Shown: in pieces, positions 42,617 to 53,539 of the stretch
How positions within the stretch are numbered: position 1 is the first letter of the stretch
Layout: each line of letters begins with the position of its first letter
NCBI GenBank assembly: GCA_021399435.1
Contig: JAJTUP010000076.1
Coordinates: 124,001 to 188,000, forward strand
Direction of reading: 5' to 3'
Source: Diaporthe sp. PMI_573
Taxonomy: Eukaryota > Ascomycota > Sordariomycetes > Diaporthales > Diaporthaceae
Length of the DNA stretch: 64,000 bases
Notes under the pieces: model-generated
What the model was told of the DNA's origin: nothing
The model's database searches: none
The model's input: only the letters and a program-made list of their open reading frames with translations
Program-made: the position numbers and the translations under genes

Positions 42617-44316
42617 TTACGTCTCCAAATCCTGGCGCTTCTGTAGATAAATGAACAGCGGCGGCTTGTTCCAGATGAGCCAGGACTTGTGCTCCGAGTA
42701 CGGTCTCGTCCACTTGGCCGACAACTGGTCCAGCTTCATGTCGAACTCCCATAGCAGGCGGGCCATGATGGTGCGCATCTCGTTGTATGCCACGTGCTTG
42801 CCAACACAATTGCGGGGACCATACGAGAAGGTCTGGACGGCGTCGCGCGCGTCATTGTAGAACGAGCTTGATGGGTCCTGCGTGGCCTCGGGTAGCCACC
42901 GCTCCGGGATGAAAGACTGTGGCCGGTTGAAGTTGGACGGCGACAGGCCTGCGGAGGAATGATGGACGCCGACGAATGTCTGTGTGGGGCGGGGCACGGT
43001 TAGCAAGGTTGATACTGCACAGGTAGAGTAATACCTTTCCAGGTACGCAGTGGAGATCTCTAAAGGGGGAACGAGAAGCTTACACCAGAAGGAAGTTCGT
43101 AGCCGGCTATGAAGATGGGCTCCCCGGCCTCGGGAACAACCCTTAGAGTTGCACTTGGCACGGGTGGATACAGCCTCATCGTTTCGGTGAGGACAGCGAG
43201 GAGATATGGTAGGCGGGTGGTGGCTTCGTTGAAGTTGATCTCGGAAGGCGAGCGGAAGGCGTTCCGGACCTCGTCTCTGGCCTTCTCATATACCTGCGGG
43301 TTTGAAAGCATATAGAATGTACACGCGGTTAGGAGTGTGGCGGTAGTGTCGCTGCCAGCTATAAAGATTGCGTTTGCGTTTGTGATAATTTCGGCTTCCG
43401 AGCGGAGGTATTTGTCTTCCTTGGCCCGCAGCAGGCCGTACATAAAGTCCTTACGGTCCCTCTGGGCGTCGCTGGCGATACGCTTCTGCACTGCCCTGGC
43501 TGAGAAGTTATATGTTTCCATAAATCCCTCCTTCATGCCGCGGGCAATAATAGGCATCAGTGGCAGCGCCAGCCAGCCAAGTAGCGACTGGATCTCAAAA
43601 ATCCTCCTGCCCCTCTCGATAAACAGTAGCACGGAGGTAACAACGTGGCTCAGCTCGTTGTTGTCGAGTCCGCCTAGGGGCTCGCCGAAGGTCAAGTCGC
43701 CGACAATATCGAAGGCCACAATGTGGAACCACCGCCCAATCTCTGTCCGCATCCGGGATTCGGCTACGTCGCGCAGCCGCCGCACCAGCTTCTCGACGTT
43801 CTCGAGGACGATGGGCTCCTGTTCCGCGAGCGCCCTCGGGGAGAAGGCATGGGAGATGCCACGGCGGAGGCGCCCATGGTTCTCATTATTTGCGGTAAGG
43901 ATGTTCGAGTCGCGGTCGATCTGCTCGGTCGCGACGAATTTCTCGAACTGGTTCTTTCCGTACCCGTATATCGTCTTCCACGCCTCGGCATTGCTAAAAG
44001 TTACCGTATTTCGGTCGTAGCGCACGGCCTCGCCGTACTTGAGGTGAAAGCGGCGGACGTCCCGGTCCAACGTGCCCTGGATGCTCTTTATCCGACGGAT
44101 GAAAGGAAAGACTATCCACAGCTTGGGGCCGGGGATCCTGCTGAGAGGGTGGAGGTAGGCTTGGTATATGCCGTATGCGAGTTGGTAAAGAAGCCATAAG
44201 AAGGCGGCGAATATGGCGTAGGAGCCGAGAGACACCTGCTCGTTGATGAAGAGTGACGTCAATGCCATGGAGAAAGAAGTTGGAGATATCGTCTCTAAGG
44301 GCTGTAACGGAGTCAA
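42617..44316 (-). CDS. Cytochrome P450 monooxygenase, complete, one intron
   Basis: Exon 1 44316-43084, intron 43083-42980 (104 bp, donor GTAAGC, acceptor CACACAG), exon 2 42979-42617; frame kept, 531 residues (515 if Met17 at 44268 is used). There is a membrane anchor near residues 31-50 (SYAIFAAFLWLLYQLAYGI), then a Pro-rich hinge RIPGPKLW. The I-helix is AGSDTT (320-325), the K-helix ExxR is ETMR (378-381), and FIPERW precedes the haem loop FSYGPRNCVG with Cys469 as thiolate ligand. All hallmark residues are present, so it should be an active ER monooxygenase needing P450 reductase. The layout resembles fungal CYP65-like enzymes of secondary metabolism; substrate unknown. GC content is clearly higher than the flanks. 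No biosynthetic partner is adjacent. Confidence 0.9.
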
Positions 44317-44731
44317 CCAGAAGAAGAGTTATGAAGACGAGAAAAAAGCGCAATGGCAATTTGTCCCAAAGTACAGGGCTCTGTGTTGGTTCGTCGGGCC
44401 TCCAGATGTTCCCCACAAGTCTGGTTCGGAGGTTATTCCAAGGTGCCTTAGATCAGCTTCGGCTTCGAGACTTTATAGACTATAGCATGAAGACCTGACG
44501 CATATCTATGCAAAGTGCGTTCATATGTTGAGCCTCGTGCCTCGGGGATGAACCAACCGCCGGGCACCTCATTCGCTTCGTTCGGCTGTCCGATGTCCGT
44601 GGCCGCGTCTCAGGCGCGGCCTCTCAAAGAGCTCATACCCCGGCTACCACCAGTGGGTACCGCCGTATGGATACGACGGCTCGGTCGGGATACTTGCAAA
44701 TCAACCCAGAGCGGTTGGGAGCCCCACTTAG
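44317..44731. other. Upstream region of the P450 gene; GC-rich patch without gene
   Basis: 44515-44730 is GC-richer with short inverted strings (GTACCGCCGTATGGATACGACGG) but no supported ORF. It ends at the target duplication of the second solo LTR. Confidence 0.35.
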
Positions 44732-44933
44732 TGTCACGGCCAGCACGAGACGCAGCATGGGAGCTGGGTCTATTGGCGCTATCAACGAATATTCTAAGCT
44801 GAGGAGAGGAAAAGAAAAGGGGAGAGCGAAGCTCTGGCGGTCCCTGGCTCGCGAAGTCTTGACGCGACTGTGGGGCTAAGGGTTAGGGTCCTTGTGACGG
44901 CCAGAGGGCTTGCCTACCGTGGCTGCCGTCACA
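44732..44933 (+). mobile_element. Solo LTR, 202 bp, with 5-bp target duplication (second copy)
   Basis: Starts TGTCACGGCC and ends GGCTGCCGTCACA. It is about 85-90 percent like the copy at 3001-3203 and shares the core GGAGCTGGGTCTATTGGCGC. Flanking direct repeats are CTTAG at 44727-44731 and 44934-44938. Differences from copy 1 include small purine-tract length changes. Confidence 0.85.
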
Positions 44934-44938
44934 CTTAG

Positions 44939-46010
44939 TAGAGATTTGTTGCCCAACAAACAAGAAATAATCCTAGCAGCCAGGCTTAAATCAGGCTTCC
45001 CCACTCGCCCCTCAACCAACGCAAGAGCAATGACGTACCTACTCGCACCATGGTCCAAGGTCATGGTGTGGGTTTTCGTTAAATATAAGACCTGGCTGGC
45101 TCCCCATTAACCAGGCCATGTTATTGATTCTGTCGTCTTCTCAACCATGCCTTACTCCCAGTTCACACAACGACCGACAACCCTACGAGCCTATTCTGGC
45201 TCCATGTACCAGTACACAATGAGCCAATTAACGGTTCTATCCGGTGCTTTCACTACGGTACTGATGCCAAACGGGAGTTTGGCCCCAGACTCCGTTTCTT
45301 CCGCCCAGAGCCCCTAAAATAAAACCCGGTATCAATATTGTATACGCCAGAGTCTGAGGTATGAGGGACCAGGACAAAATCTTTTCCCGGAGCCAAAGCC
45401 TCCTTCATAGCTGGTGAAAAGATTAACACTACAATACAGAATTGTCAACAACCCGATAACCTTCCCGGCAGGCCGATACGTATCGAATGAAGCAAAAGGT
45501 CTCATGAAATGGGAAGACATATACAATCGACGATTCAAAGGGCCTATTATGCCATTGGTCAGATTCGCAGGAGATACCCAGTGCTTCGACATATACCCCG
45601 AAGAAGGTACAGGTTGTGATGAATACAGTGATGAGATGAGGGCAAGGTATGACATGTACTTCAAGGACTTTTAAGTCGATACATGAAGGTACAGACGAGG
45701 GCACTTTATCCTTAGCGCCCTTCTAACTTTTTCTGTCGTGTCTCGCTTCCTCACTGTCGCGGAACAGCTTCTAGCGTTCTTTGGCAATGCAGATAGCCCG
45801 CACTTATGTGAAGCTAACCCTTTGATGGTGTTGGTACTTTCTCATATGAATCGAATGTTTGGGAGTATTTTTGGTGGCCTCTTTCTCCTATCTTTATAAG
45901 GACTATTCGTTTTCTTAGTGCGTGAATACCCGTCATACTGTACACCTGATCTTGACATGTGACACATTGGACCGTTCACCGACCGTCACGTACGTCGCCC
46001 AGCCATTGCA
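44939..46010. other. Intergenic with one small possible ORF
   Basis: A frame at 45414-45674 (MKRLTLQYRIVNNPITFPAG..., 86 residues, acidic end DEMRARYDMYFKDF) is complete but unrecognised and could be a small gene or a fragment. Otherwise AT-rich. Confidence 0.3.
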
Positions 46011-46250
46011 TCAGTCACATGTCATCATATTGCCAGTGCCCACGCAGCCGTTGCAGCCGACTTGGTTCCCGTGCTCGAGTTGCGCTAGGTGCAGGCCTCG
46101 GCCCCTGCAAAGAATACACTCGACAATTCTCCCAGCGCAATTCCAACAATTGACCCGCTCCCAAATTCCACACGGAAATTCGAGGTCTTGGTTACACGAG
46201 TGACATATCGGACGACCGGCCGGAGAGCCTGCGCCCCTCGAAGAAGTCAT
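46011..46250 (-). CDS. Small Cys-rich zinc-knuckle protein
   Basis: From the ATG at 46250 about 79 residues follow. After a short Ser/Gly/Pro lead the sequence has ICHSCNQDLEFPCG, VNCWNCAGRIVECILCRGRG and QVGCNGCVGTGN. That is four C-x2-C pairs, the last two in the CxxCxGxG style of DnaJ-type zinc domains. It is probably a small structural zinc protein. The absence of a J-domain or signal peptide leaves its role open. A chance frame is possible but eight ordered cysteines make that less likely. Confidence 0.45.
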   Translation of the reverse strand: MTSSRGAGSPAGRPICHSCNQDLEFPCGIWERVNCWNCAGRIVECILCRGRGLHLAQLEHGNQVGCNGCVGTGNMMTCD

Positions 46251-47905
46251 GGTGTATTCGTATCCTTCTCGAAGATCGTGTGCGATGATCAAGTGATGGT
46301 AGCCCTGTAAGACTGTGGAGTAGGGGACCAAGAATGCTCAAACCTGCTGGCCACGGCCACCTGGATGCTCGCGTGCTAATATTGGCTTCCAGTCTATGGA
46401 GATATGTTGGTTTGGTCTGTTAAATTGTGCTTTGACCTGCGTTGTTGTTGGTAAGGTCCTGTGGTTTTGAGAATTCTGGGAATTCTTTGAGATGGAACAG
46501 GTGGGAAAAGGTCTTCGTTAAGTAGTCTTGGCAGGCATAGCTCAACTAAACCCTTCGTAACAGGTAACCACAGTCACAAAAATTGTACTCTCAGCGAGCC
46601 AAGGCGTGGCCCAGACTGCTTTTGATTGATTGTTTTCCGTGCGACGAAACGCACCACCTATTCTGATCCCTTATATATCTCAACGGGGAATCTCTGTCCC
46701 CTGCAATCCAATAGTGTCCAATTTCTCTTGCGTCGTAATTGTACGAAATACATCGCAAGACCGCCAATCAAAGAGCATCTCCTGGTCTTTCCAGAATTAC
46801 ATAGCCATTTCAGCCCTAAAGCTGGACTCCACATGCACCTATTAAAGTATAAAATACCCAAGTCTCCCAACAGCTACCTCCGACTTTGTAGTTCACATTA
46901 TCTATAACACTCTGTCTGGTAAGAAGATAGCAAAGAAGGAGACTGTTTTGCTCTCTGGTGCGGGACCATTTAACGGCTGCGTTTGAGCTAAATGCTCTTA
47001 CTGCAGACCGCTGCGCAAACTGCATAATTGTTTCAGGCCAATGCGATGAAAACAGATTGTAAAACGGGCATCTGATCGTGTGAGCAGGTTTGTTAGTATA
47101 AATAGACCGTTACAGAAATAAGCGTCAAGGATACATTCGCAGTCATGATTTCCTGCTCGACGAATGGAACGCCATAAACATCGGAGCACCACAGAGCAGA
47201 AAGAGCACTATAAAACGCTCCAGGAACTGACCTTGGCGCATGGTTATGACTTGGGCATGTTGGCAGCCAACCAGGAACAGATGTATCTTAAAGCCTTTTT
47301 TCTAATACTAAATAACTAAATTCTTTGAGAAAGATATTTTTAATTTAGTTGAAAACTAAATTTCTACTTAGTTGCGAGCTGAATATATTTTTAGAAGTCC
47401 TTCAGAGGTGTGTAATTGCTGTCTGCATTCGGAGTTCGTGGACTGTCCATCGGTCCACAAGGGTTGATATATGCTCTAATTAAAGCCTGTTGGACGGGAC
47501 GAACGACCCCCGAAAATCCTTGATGTCGATTGGGAGGAAGCCCGCCTTACGACCACGTCCCTGCTTGACAGCTGCGAGTGCGACACCCGCCACCGCCGCA
47601 ATTAGCTTTCTGATATCTCGCCACCTCATCTTGTGCTAGACCAACTCGACCACTGCAAGAGCAACTTTGATCTGTTTCGGCCAAATTGTGGGGAGCAGAA
47701 AAACGAGTCCTTTATTTCTCTTTGAAAATATTACGTATGTTGAACGGCTTCTGCTATATAGCGATAGTACGTATAACTATACTGTTGGTGTGAATTGGTT
47801 CTGTATTCTCTGCTTCTAACCTTCTTGCATTTGACTCTCGCCTCCTGGCTCTGATCATCGAGCTTGAAAGATTTAGCACCCAGCGTTCCACGCAAACCAA
47901 ACAAA
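46251..47905. other. Intergenic, no supported gene
   Basis: Short frames on both strands, no motifs. It runs into the subterminal repeats of the next hAT element. Confidence 0.4.
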
Positions 47906-48008
47906 GCAAATGGGATAGTCCCGCTTGATTTGCTTTGCTAATATAGCCCATTTGCGGACTTGCCTCTAATTTTTTCGCCTTGTTGACTTGGTTGACTTGC
48001 CCATTTGC
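47906..48008. repeat. Subterminal inverted repeats of the hAT element
   Basis: GCAAATGGG at 47906 and its inverse GCCCATTTGC at 47946-47955 and again at 47999-48008, interspersed with GTTGACTTG copies, just beyond the transposase C-terminus. Confidence 0.5.
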
Positions 48009-48808
48009 CACTGGAAAGGCCCCATAACTTTCCTAATAGGAAGGTATGATAGCTCCTCTGGGTTGGTCATCATCGCCATCTCTGCCGCCGGCCCAGCCAT
48101 AGTCCCTTTCTTCAGCCAGTCCTTTAAACAAAGCAGCATTTCGAGTGTTGCCCCCTTCATTCTGTGCCTCTGTGAAGTTATCCTGAGCTTCCCTTGGCTA
48201 AAGACCCGCTCGCACTCTGATGACATCGCAGGCACAGATAGCACGTCTATGGCCATTTGTGACAGAATAGGGAACTCTGTACGATGGTCTCGCCACCAGT
48301 AAAGAGGGTTAAGAGGAACCTCACGCCCGGCTTTGTCTCTCTGCCGAGGGATCCTCATCGCGACATAATTCTTATACTCCATTTCTGGCGTCAACGGCTG
48401 TTGTTGTGCCTCTGGTTCAGGCGATGGCGATGGCTCCATAAACGCCGTTCTTCGCTTCTCCATAACTGATAGCTGAGGATTAGCAACAACAGGCTGGGGA
48501 GGCTGTGACTGTTGTGGAGGAGGAGTTGTTGCTTTATCAGAGACCCAGTACTTCCGTAAGAAGTTCTTGAACTGTTGTTCGGCCTCATCCAACAATAGCG
48601 GCGCCGCTTTCCTGATACCACCTGTGCGATAACGAGGATGAAGAATCGTAGCCGCTAAGTAAATCGGGCAGCTTCGCAACCTCCTCTTGTATTTGGCCAC
48701 CAAATATAAAGCCTCTTGGACCGAGACCTGGAGAAAGAGAGCGCCTTCAAAGCCATATTCAGCCTGTATATAGAATCTACGGGCTTTTACATTAAACAAG
48801 GCGACCAC
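47966..48808 (-). mobile_element. hAT (Restless-like) transposase C-terminal fragment
   Basis: A 280-codon frame. It contains PIYLAATILHPRYRTGGIRK, then a Gln/Pro-rich linker, then NPLYWWRDHRTEFPILSQMA, IDVLSVPAMSSECERVFSQG and KLRITSQRHRMKGATLEMLL followed by CLKDWLKKG. The end is the hAT dimerisation domain with the SSECERVFS signature. Sequence upstream of 48808 runs into stops, so the BED finger and first two catalytic residues are missing. Confidence 0.8.
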
Positions 48809-49099
48809 CTTGTTTTGGGTGCTAAAAAATATATCACGGCCTTGATTACAGCCAATATAGCCACTGTATAAATTAGATACTTAATCTAACCAAAACTGTA
48901 GCAAGGTCAAATACCCCGAACAGATACTCTCGTGCTAGGACTATATTGAGCAAGCTTTAGTGTCCAACAAAGTCTAGCGAATGATCAAATGAAATGACAA
49001 ATGGAGTTCTGTTCATGTCGATTTGTCGGAGTGGGAGGCGCGGGAAAGGCCGGCGTCGGATTCTACTGGGCTGTGCATAGGTCGAAATTCTGGAATTGC

Positions 49100-50090
49100 T
49101 CATTTAGCTGTTGATGGGATGCTCGAAGACTCTTCAGATTGAGTTTCGTCATCCAGTGAATCATGTCGGCTTTCTCGCAACTTCTGCCGGTATTCCCAGT
49201 TGGGTATCGCATGAATTACATCACCAAACCCTAGCTCCCTTGCCATTGTATCGAATTGCACCCTGTCCGTTTTCTTCCAATTCTCCACACGCTCTTTGCC
49301 CGCCAGCCGAATAAGGCAGTGCGGTTCGGTCCAAGCGCATCCGAAATCAACCAAAAGACCGTTGCGATAGTTATCCCGCCTGATGTCCCTGTTCAGACAC
49401 CCGTTTCTGTTGAGGAAACGGATGTCTTTCAGCATCCAGCTCATGGCACGCAGTTCAGGATCTTGGTCATCTTCAATATACTCCTTCACAAGGGCGCGAA
49501 CGGGACTCCCGTCGGCCATAGTCCGATACTCATGTCCTGGTGGCAGGTTTTCGGGCCATAGATCAAAGCCGTTCTTTTTCAGCCGCTCCACCTCTGAAGC
49601 ACCCAGGATCAGGAAACCATAACACTGGGCTGCAACTTGGCGCGCTCGCTTTTCCTTGGCGCGCGCTTCCTCAATACGCCCATACGCTCGGCACTCTGCA
49701 AAAAAGGGATCCGTGTGGAAGGCCAATTCGTCAGCGTCGAGTTGTCTCCCAAGAATAGGACCTAGGACGGAGCTCTGCGTTGAGGGGTTGAAAAATTTGA
49801 ACTGGGACACGTGTAAGTGTTTTATACTCGAAAGACAACAAAGCCGATTCAGCTATCCGTACCACTTTCAAAGCGTAGGTCTTCAATTGGATCTCAACCT
49901 TGAACACGTAGGCCTGTGAGCCAATGTCTTCGCCGTTTTCGCCGATCCCACCGATACATTCCGCCCAATATATGGGTGAGAAGCGGTGCTTAAACGCTTG
50001 GATCTTGGGCCCGTCACAGGGTGGCAGCTCGGCAGAAGACATCAGGCGCCAGTTGTCCTCTACGATGTTCCTTGCCATGTCTGCTGGCAA
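49100..50090 (-). CDS. FTA2-like (kinetochore Sim4 subunit family) protein with kinase-like fold, two exons
   Basis: Exon 1 50090-49863 (76 codons), intron 49862-49802 (61 bp; donor GTACGG, branch ACTTAC, acceptor TCCCAG), exon 2 49801-49100; 309 residues. Signature parts are KIQAFKHRFSPIYWAECIGG, then YVFKVEIQLKTYALKVFKFF with the ATP-anchoring-type Lys, FHTDPFFAECRAYGRIEEA, LVKEYIEDDQDPELRAM, and LNRNGCLNRDIRRDNYRNGL followed by LVDFGCAWTEPHCLI. These follow the FTA2 family seen in many filamentous fungi, which retains kinase-like catalytic (NRDIRxDN) and DFG strings. In yeast the founding member is a kinetochore subunit; the many fungal paralogs are uncharacterised. The frame is intact. 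A truncated relative lies at 11.7 kb. The Ser-rich tail (DDETQSEESSSIPS) is probably disordered. Confidence 0.85.
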
Positions 50091-50720
50091 TATGTAGTTG
50101 AGGCCGAGGAATGATATTACTGATCACTACGGAGAGTGAGCGCTCAGTGATGTGCAGCGAGCAAGGGAATCCTGGCTGGAATGTGACAGTTCGAGACTAA
50201 AAGATGGATAGCCAATTTGTATGGTGCTAGTGGCCGAGTAAAGTTCATGTGGTCGAGCTTGAAATGGCTTCGGTTTTCAATTTAGAGCGAAGTATACAGT
50301 TGGGACCTTAAAAGTCAGAAGTAGGACGCTGGGGGGTAAGAAAGGCGGAAGTAAGACGCTAACGTCCCTGCACCCAATTTGCCCCCTCCCCCCGTTCTGT
50401 GGTTAGGGTAATTAAGTGCTGGACATCACGCTCCGCTAATTGGCAAGTTAATATTAGTTTACCTAAGGGTGTGTCCATGATCCTACCGTGTTGTAGAAAT
50501 TTTGTATGATGCATCATAAGACAGGCTTGATGTGAGCATCGTAGGTCACTTCAGTCCGACATTGATGATTGTTGATTATTGTTTTGGTAACAAGAACCGG
50601 CCGCACAATACATGTGCGTAACGGTCTCAAATCATTTCGACGAGGAGGCGCGCCTACCAGGCATAACATTGGTGATGTTAATCTTGGGGCTATCGTTTTG
50701 CCTCCTCTTGGTTGGTGGCT
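50091..50720. other. Intergenic, no supported gene
   Basis: 5' flank of the FTA2-like gene on the minus strand. No motif found. Confidence 0.4.
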
Positions 50721-50978
50721 TCATGATCTCGTTCTGAAGATGTTTCGGGATATCCTATGCTCTTTGATCCTCCCTCCTTTCTCAGCATATTCAACTAACT
50801 TGATCAGAGTTCTGGTCGGCACCGGATAACGGACGCCGGCGGCTTGGTGAAAGAAGCAATATCGTCCAATATCGCAACCTACCCCCGGGCACTCAAATAT
50901 CTCATATACTTGTTCCCAGATTGGCGGTTCGTCCGTCGCATCTTGGCCGTGGATAGCGGCCCGAATTGAGCTGAGCAT
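50721..50978 (-). pseudogene. Fragment of a fungal Cys/His-containing hypothetical family
   Basis: The frame reads VYEIFECPGVGCDIGRYCFF, then VPTRTLIKLVEYAEKGGRIK and EHRISRNIFRTRS. The order Cys-rich C-P-G-x2-C...Y-C, then a helix LIKLVEYxExGG, then EH...I resembles a family found in Fusarium and relatives, usually longer at both ends. Only this part is left, next to the RT frame. Confidence 0.35.
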
Positions 50979-51042
50979 TTGTAAATGATTCCTGGATTCT
51001 CTAAACCGTGTAGTCAGGCTTGATGTTCAAGATGTTCAGAAA

Positions 51043-53187
51043 TTGTCTGTCTCTTTTGCAAAAGACTTTCAACACGAAGTCCGTCAGCTGCGTGCTCTCG
51101 AAGGTGTTGACAGACCCAATCCTCAATGTGTCTGTGGATCACATCTGAGAGCAAAGACCTCTTGCGCTCGCAAATGGGTAAACTCGATCCCGTCGCCAGC
51201 AAAGGTTGCCAAATCGATTGGCCGTACTTGTCAGCTCATGATCAGAACCCTATACAAAAGGACAGGAGTCAAAGTACACCCGGTAGATGATTACCCGTCT
51301 GATGGATCAGTTCCGGAAGGGACAGTCAACTGGAAGCCGAGCCATGAAGCGAAAGTCAAGGAAGCCATGAACAAGAACCGCGGGCATAAATACGACCCCT
51401 GGATACGACCAAGATTCTCTGAGAATGAGAGGGGATCACGTCTTACTTCTGATCGCCTGGAACAGATCATGAAGGACAACTGTGACGGCTTTTCGACTGA
51501 AGAAAGAAACATGTTTGCCCATCTCTTGTTCAACCGAGAAGACGCTCTTGCCTGGGACTGGTCTCACGTATCTCAGATCAGTACAGATGTTGCTCCGCCC
51601 CAGACGATCAGAACCGTGCCGCACAAGGCCTACCAAGCAAAGACGATCGAGCTGCCTAGAGCCCTCAGAGCGACAGCTATTAAAATGCGGAGGGAAAGAG
51701 AGGCGAGCGGCGTTATTGAAGAATCACACGCAGCCTATCGAAACGGCTGGTTCTTGGTCAAGAAAAAGGACTCGGGATATCGTCTGATCAACAACATCTC
51801 TGAAGGAAACAGAGTCACGATCAGAGACGCCTTCATACCTCCAGCAGCAGACGAATTCGCAGAAGAATTTGCAATGTGCAAGATTCTTTCTCTCCTGGAT
51901 TTCTTCTCGGGCTATGATCAGGTTAAGCTTGATGAGAAGAGCCGCGACATGACTACTTTCGCAACTCCGATCGGACTATTCCGGCAATGTGGCCTACCTA
52001 TGGGTGCCACTAATTCTGTGGCCCAGTTTATGCGATGCATGGTACGGCTATTGTACGACTTAATTCCCTTGATCTGCAGACCTTTTCTGGACGATGTGGC
52101 TGTCAGAGGTCCCGACACGGACTACGGCAATGAAGAGATTCCTGATCTGCCCGGAATCAGAAGATACGTGGCTGAACATATCAAGAATCTCGACGACGTT
52201 CTCTACAATGCTGAGCTGGCTGGCGCGGCTATCAATGCCCGCAAGTCAGAATGGTGTAAGCGTCAAACAGACATTGTCGGATATACGTGCGGTACTCTTG
52301 GCCGAGCGCCAGCAGAAAAAAAGATCATCAAGATCAGAGAATGGGAGAGCTGTGAAAACGTTTCTCAGGTCCGCTCCTTTGTTGGTCTCGTCAACTATTA
52401 CCGGGCATGGATGCCATTCTACGGTATCGTCGCCAGGCCTCTCTTTGACCTCCTCAAAAAGGGGGCGCCATTTCAATGGTCGGAAGAATGCCAGCAGGCC
52501 ATGGACGCCTTGAAGGCAACTATTACAACCAAACCGTATCTGATCAACATCGACTACGCTCAAGAAAACATCATTCTCATGGTTGACGCCAGTCTTCAGG
52601 GATGGGGAGCTTGTCTCATGCAAGAGAAAAACGGCGCCCGCTATCCTGTAAGGTACGAGAGTGGTGCATGGTCGAATGCTGAAAAGCTTTACGATGCCAC
52701 AAAAAGAGAATGCAGGGCAGTTCTTTATGCGATCAGACGCCTAAGGTTTTACATCTATGGTGTACACTTCTTCTTGGAGACGGATCCAAACGTTCTCGTC
52801 TGGCAACTCAAGGGAGCCGTGACAGACGTACCCGGCGCTCTCTTTACAAGATGGCTGGCAGTGATTAGAACATACGACTTTACTGTCCGGCATGTGAAAG
52901 GAACGGAAAACGCGGTAGCCGACGCCCTGTCTCGCAAACCTCCGGGGCCATCTGATGACGACGACAAGCGAATCGAAGGAGACATCGAAGACTGGTGCGA
53001 AACAACTCTGGGATACACGGCTGCAGTCGAAACTGATCAGAGCACCGTGCTTGACGATATTTGCTTTTGGTCTGAGCAGTCTAAAAACATTGCAGCATAC
53101 CTTCGGGACAGTGTGATACCGCAAGAACTTTCATCTTCGCAATCACAAACCTTCAAGAAAATGACTCACTGTTTTGCTCACACTTAA
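51043..53187 (+). mobile_element. Ty3/gypsy-type reverse transcriptase-RNase H polyprotein segment
   Basis: An uninterrupted frame of 714 codons (open still further upstream without ATG). A pre-RT segment has APPQTIRTVPHKAYQ and YRNGWFLVKKKDSGYRLINN. The RT palm has Asp286 in LLDFFSGYDQV, GLPMGATNSVAQFM, and FLDDVAV at 348-351 in place of the usual YxDD context. RNase H has Asp515 (LMVDASLQGWG), Glu556 (KRECRAVLYAI), Asp581 (LETDPN) and Asp627 (GTENAVADALSRKP). All catalytic acidic residues are present, so both activities look intact. After RNase H the frame ends within 85 codons: no integrase, chromodomain, gag or LTR is visible. A 3'-truncated element is likeliest. Confidence 0.9.
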
Positions 53188-53503
53188 GGGCAACAAATGA
53201 ATGTTGCCCAAATAAAGCAAATAAAGCACTATTAGACCCCATTAAGCCACGACGTCGCCCACGTCGCCCATATTGTTGCCCATGTGACCCGACCCAGCTG
53301 GTCGACTGAAAGTCAATGAAGTCGCCCAATGTGGATACGGCGGCGACAATCTCGTCTTGCGTTTTCTTGGCGCCCTCGCCCTCTCCGTCGGCGTCGTCAG
53401 CCGTAAGGTGACAGCATGAGCAGGCTTTTTGTGGATAAGACTTTTGCGCCTCTTTTGCATAGATACCCCTGCGTACTTTCGCTACGTGCAAAGCTGTTGT
53501 CAT
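53153..53503 (-). other. Minus-strand open frame overlapping the dispersed repeat
   Basis: A 116-codon frame (HVAKVRRGIYAKEAQKSYPQ, ACSCCHLTADDADGEGEG, TQDEIVAAVSTLGDFIDFQS). It overlaps the end of the RT frame and contains 53219-53303, whose degenerate copy is at 10712-10792. It could be the downstream part of a small gene starting at the ATG at 53802 with an intron between. I do not recognise it. Being repeated, it is probably transposon cargo. Confidence 0.35.
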
Positions 53504-53539
53504 TAATGGGACAGCTGGTACTTAGCTCCCTTGCTTGAC

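Noticed and set aside
43337..44199. Two long plus-strand frames inside the P450 gene
   Set aside because: Antisense to the P450 coding region, whose motifs are unambiguous.
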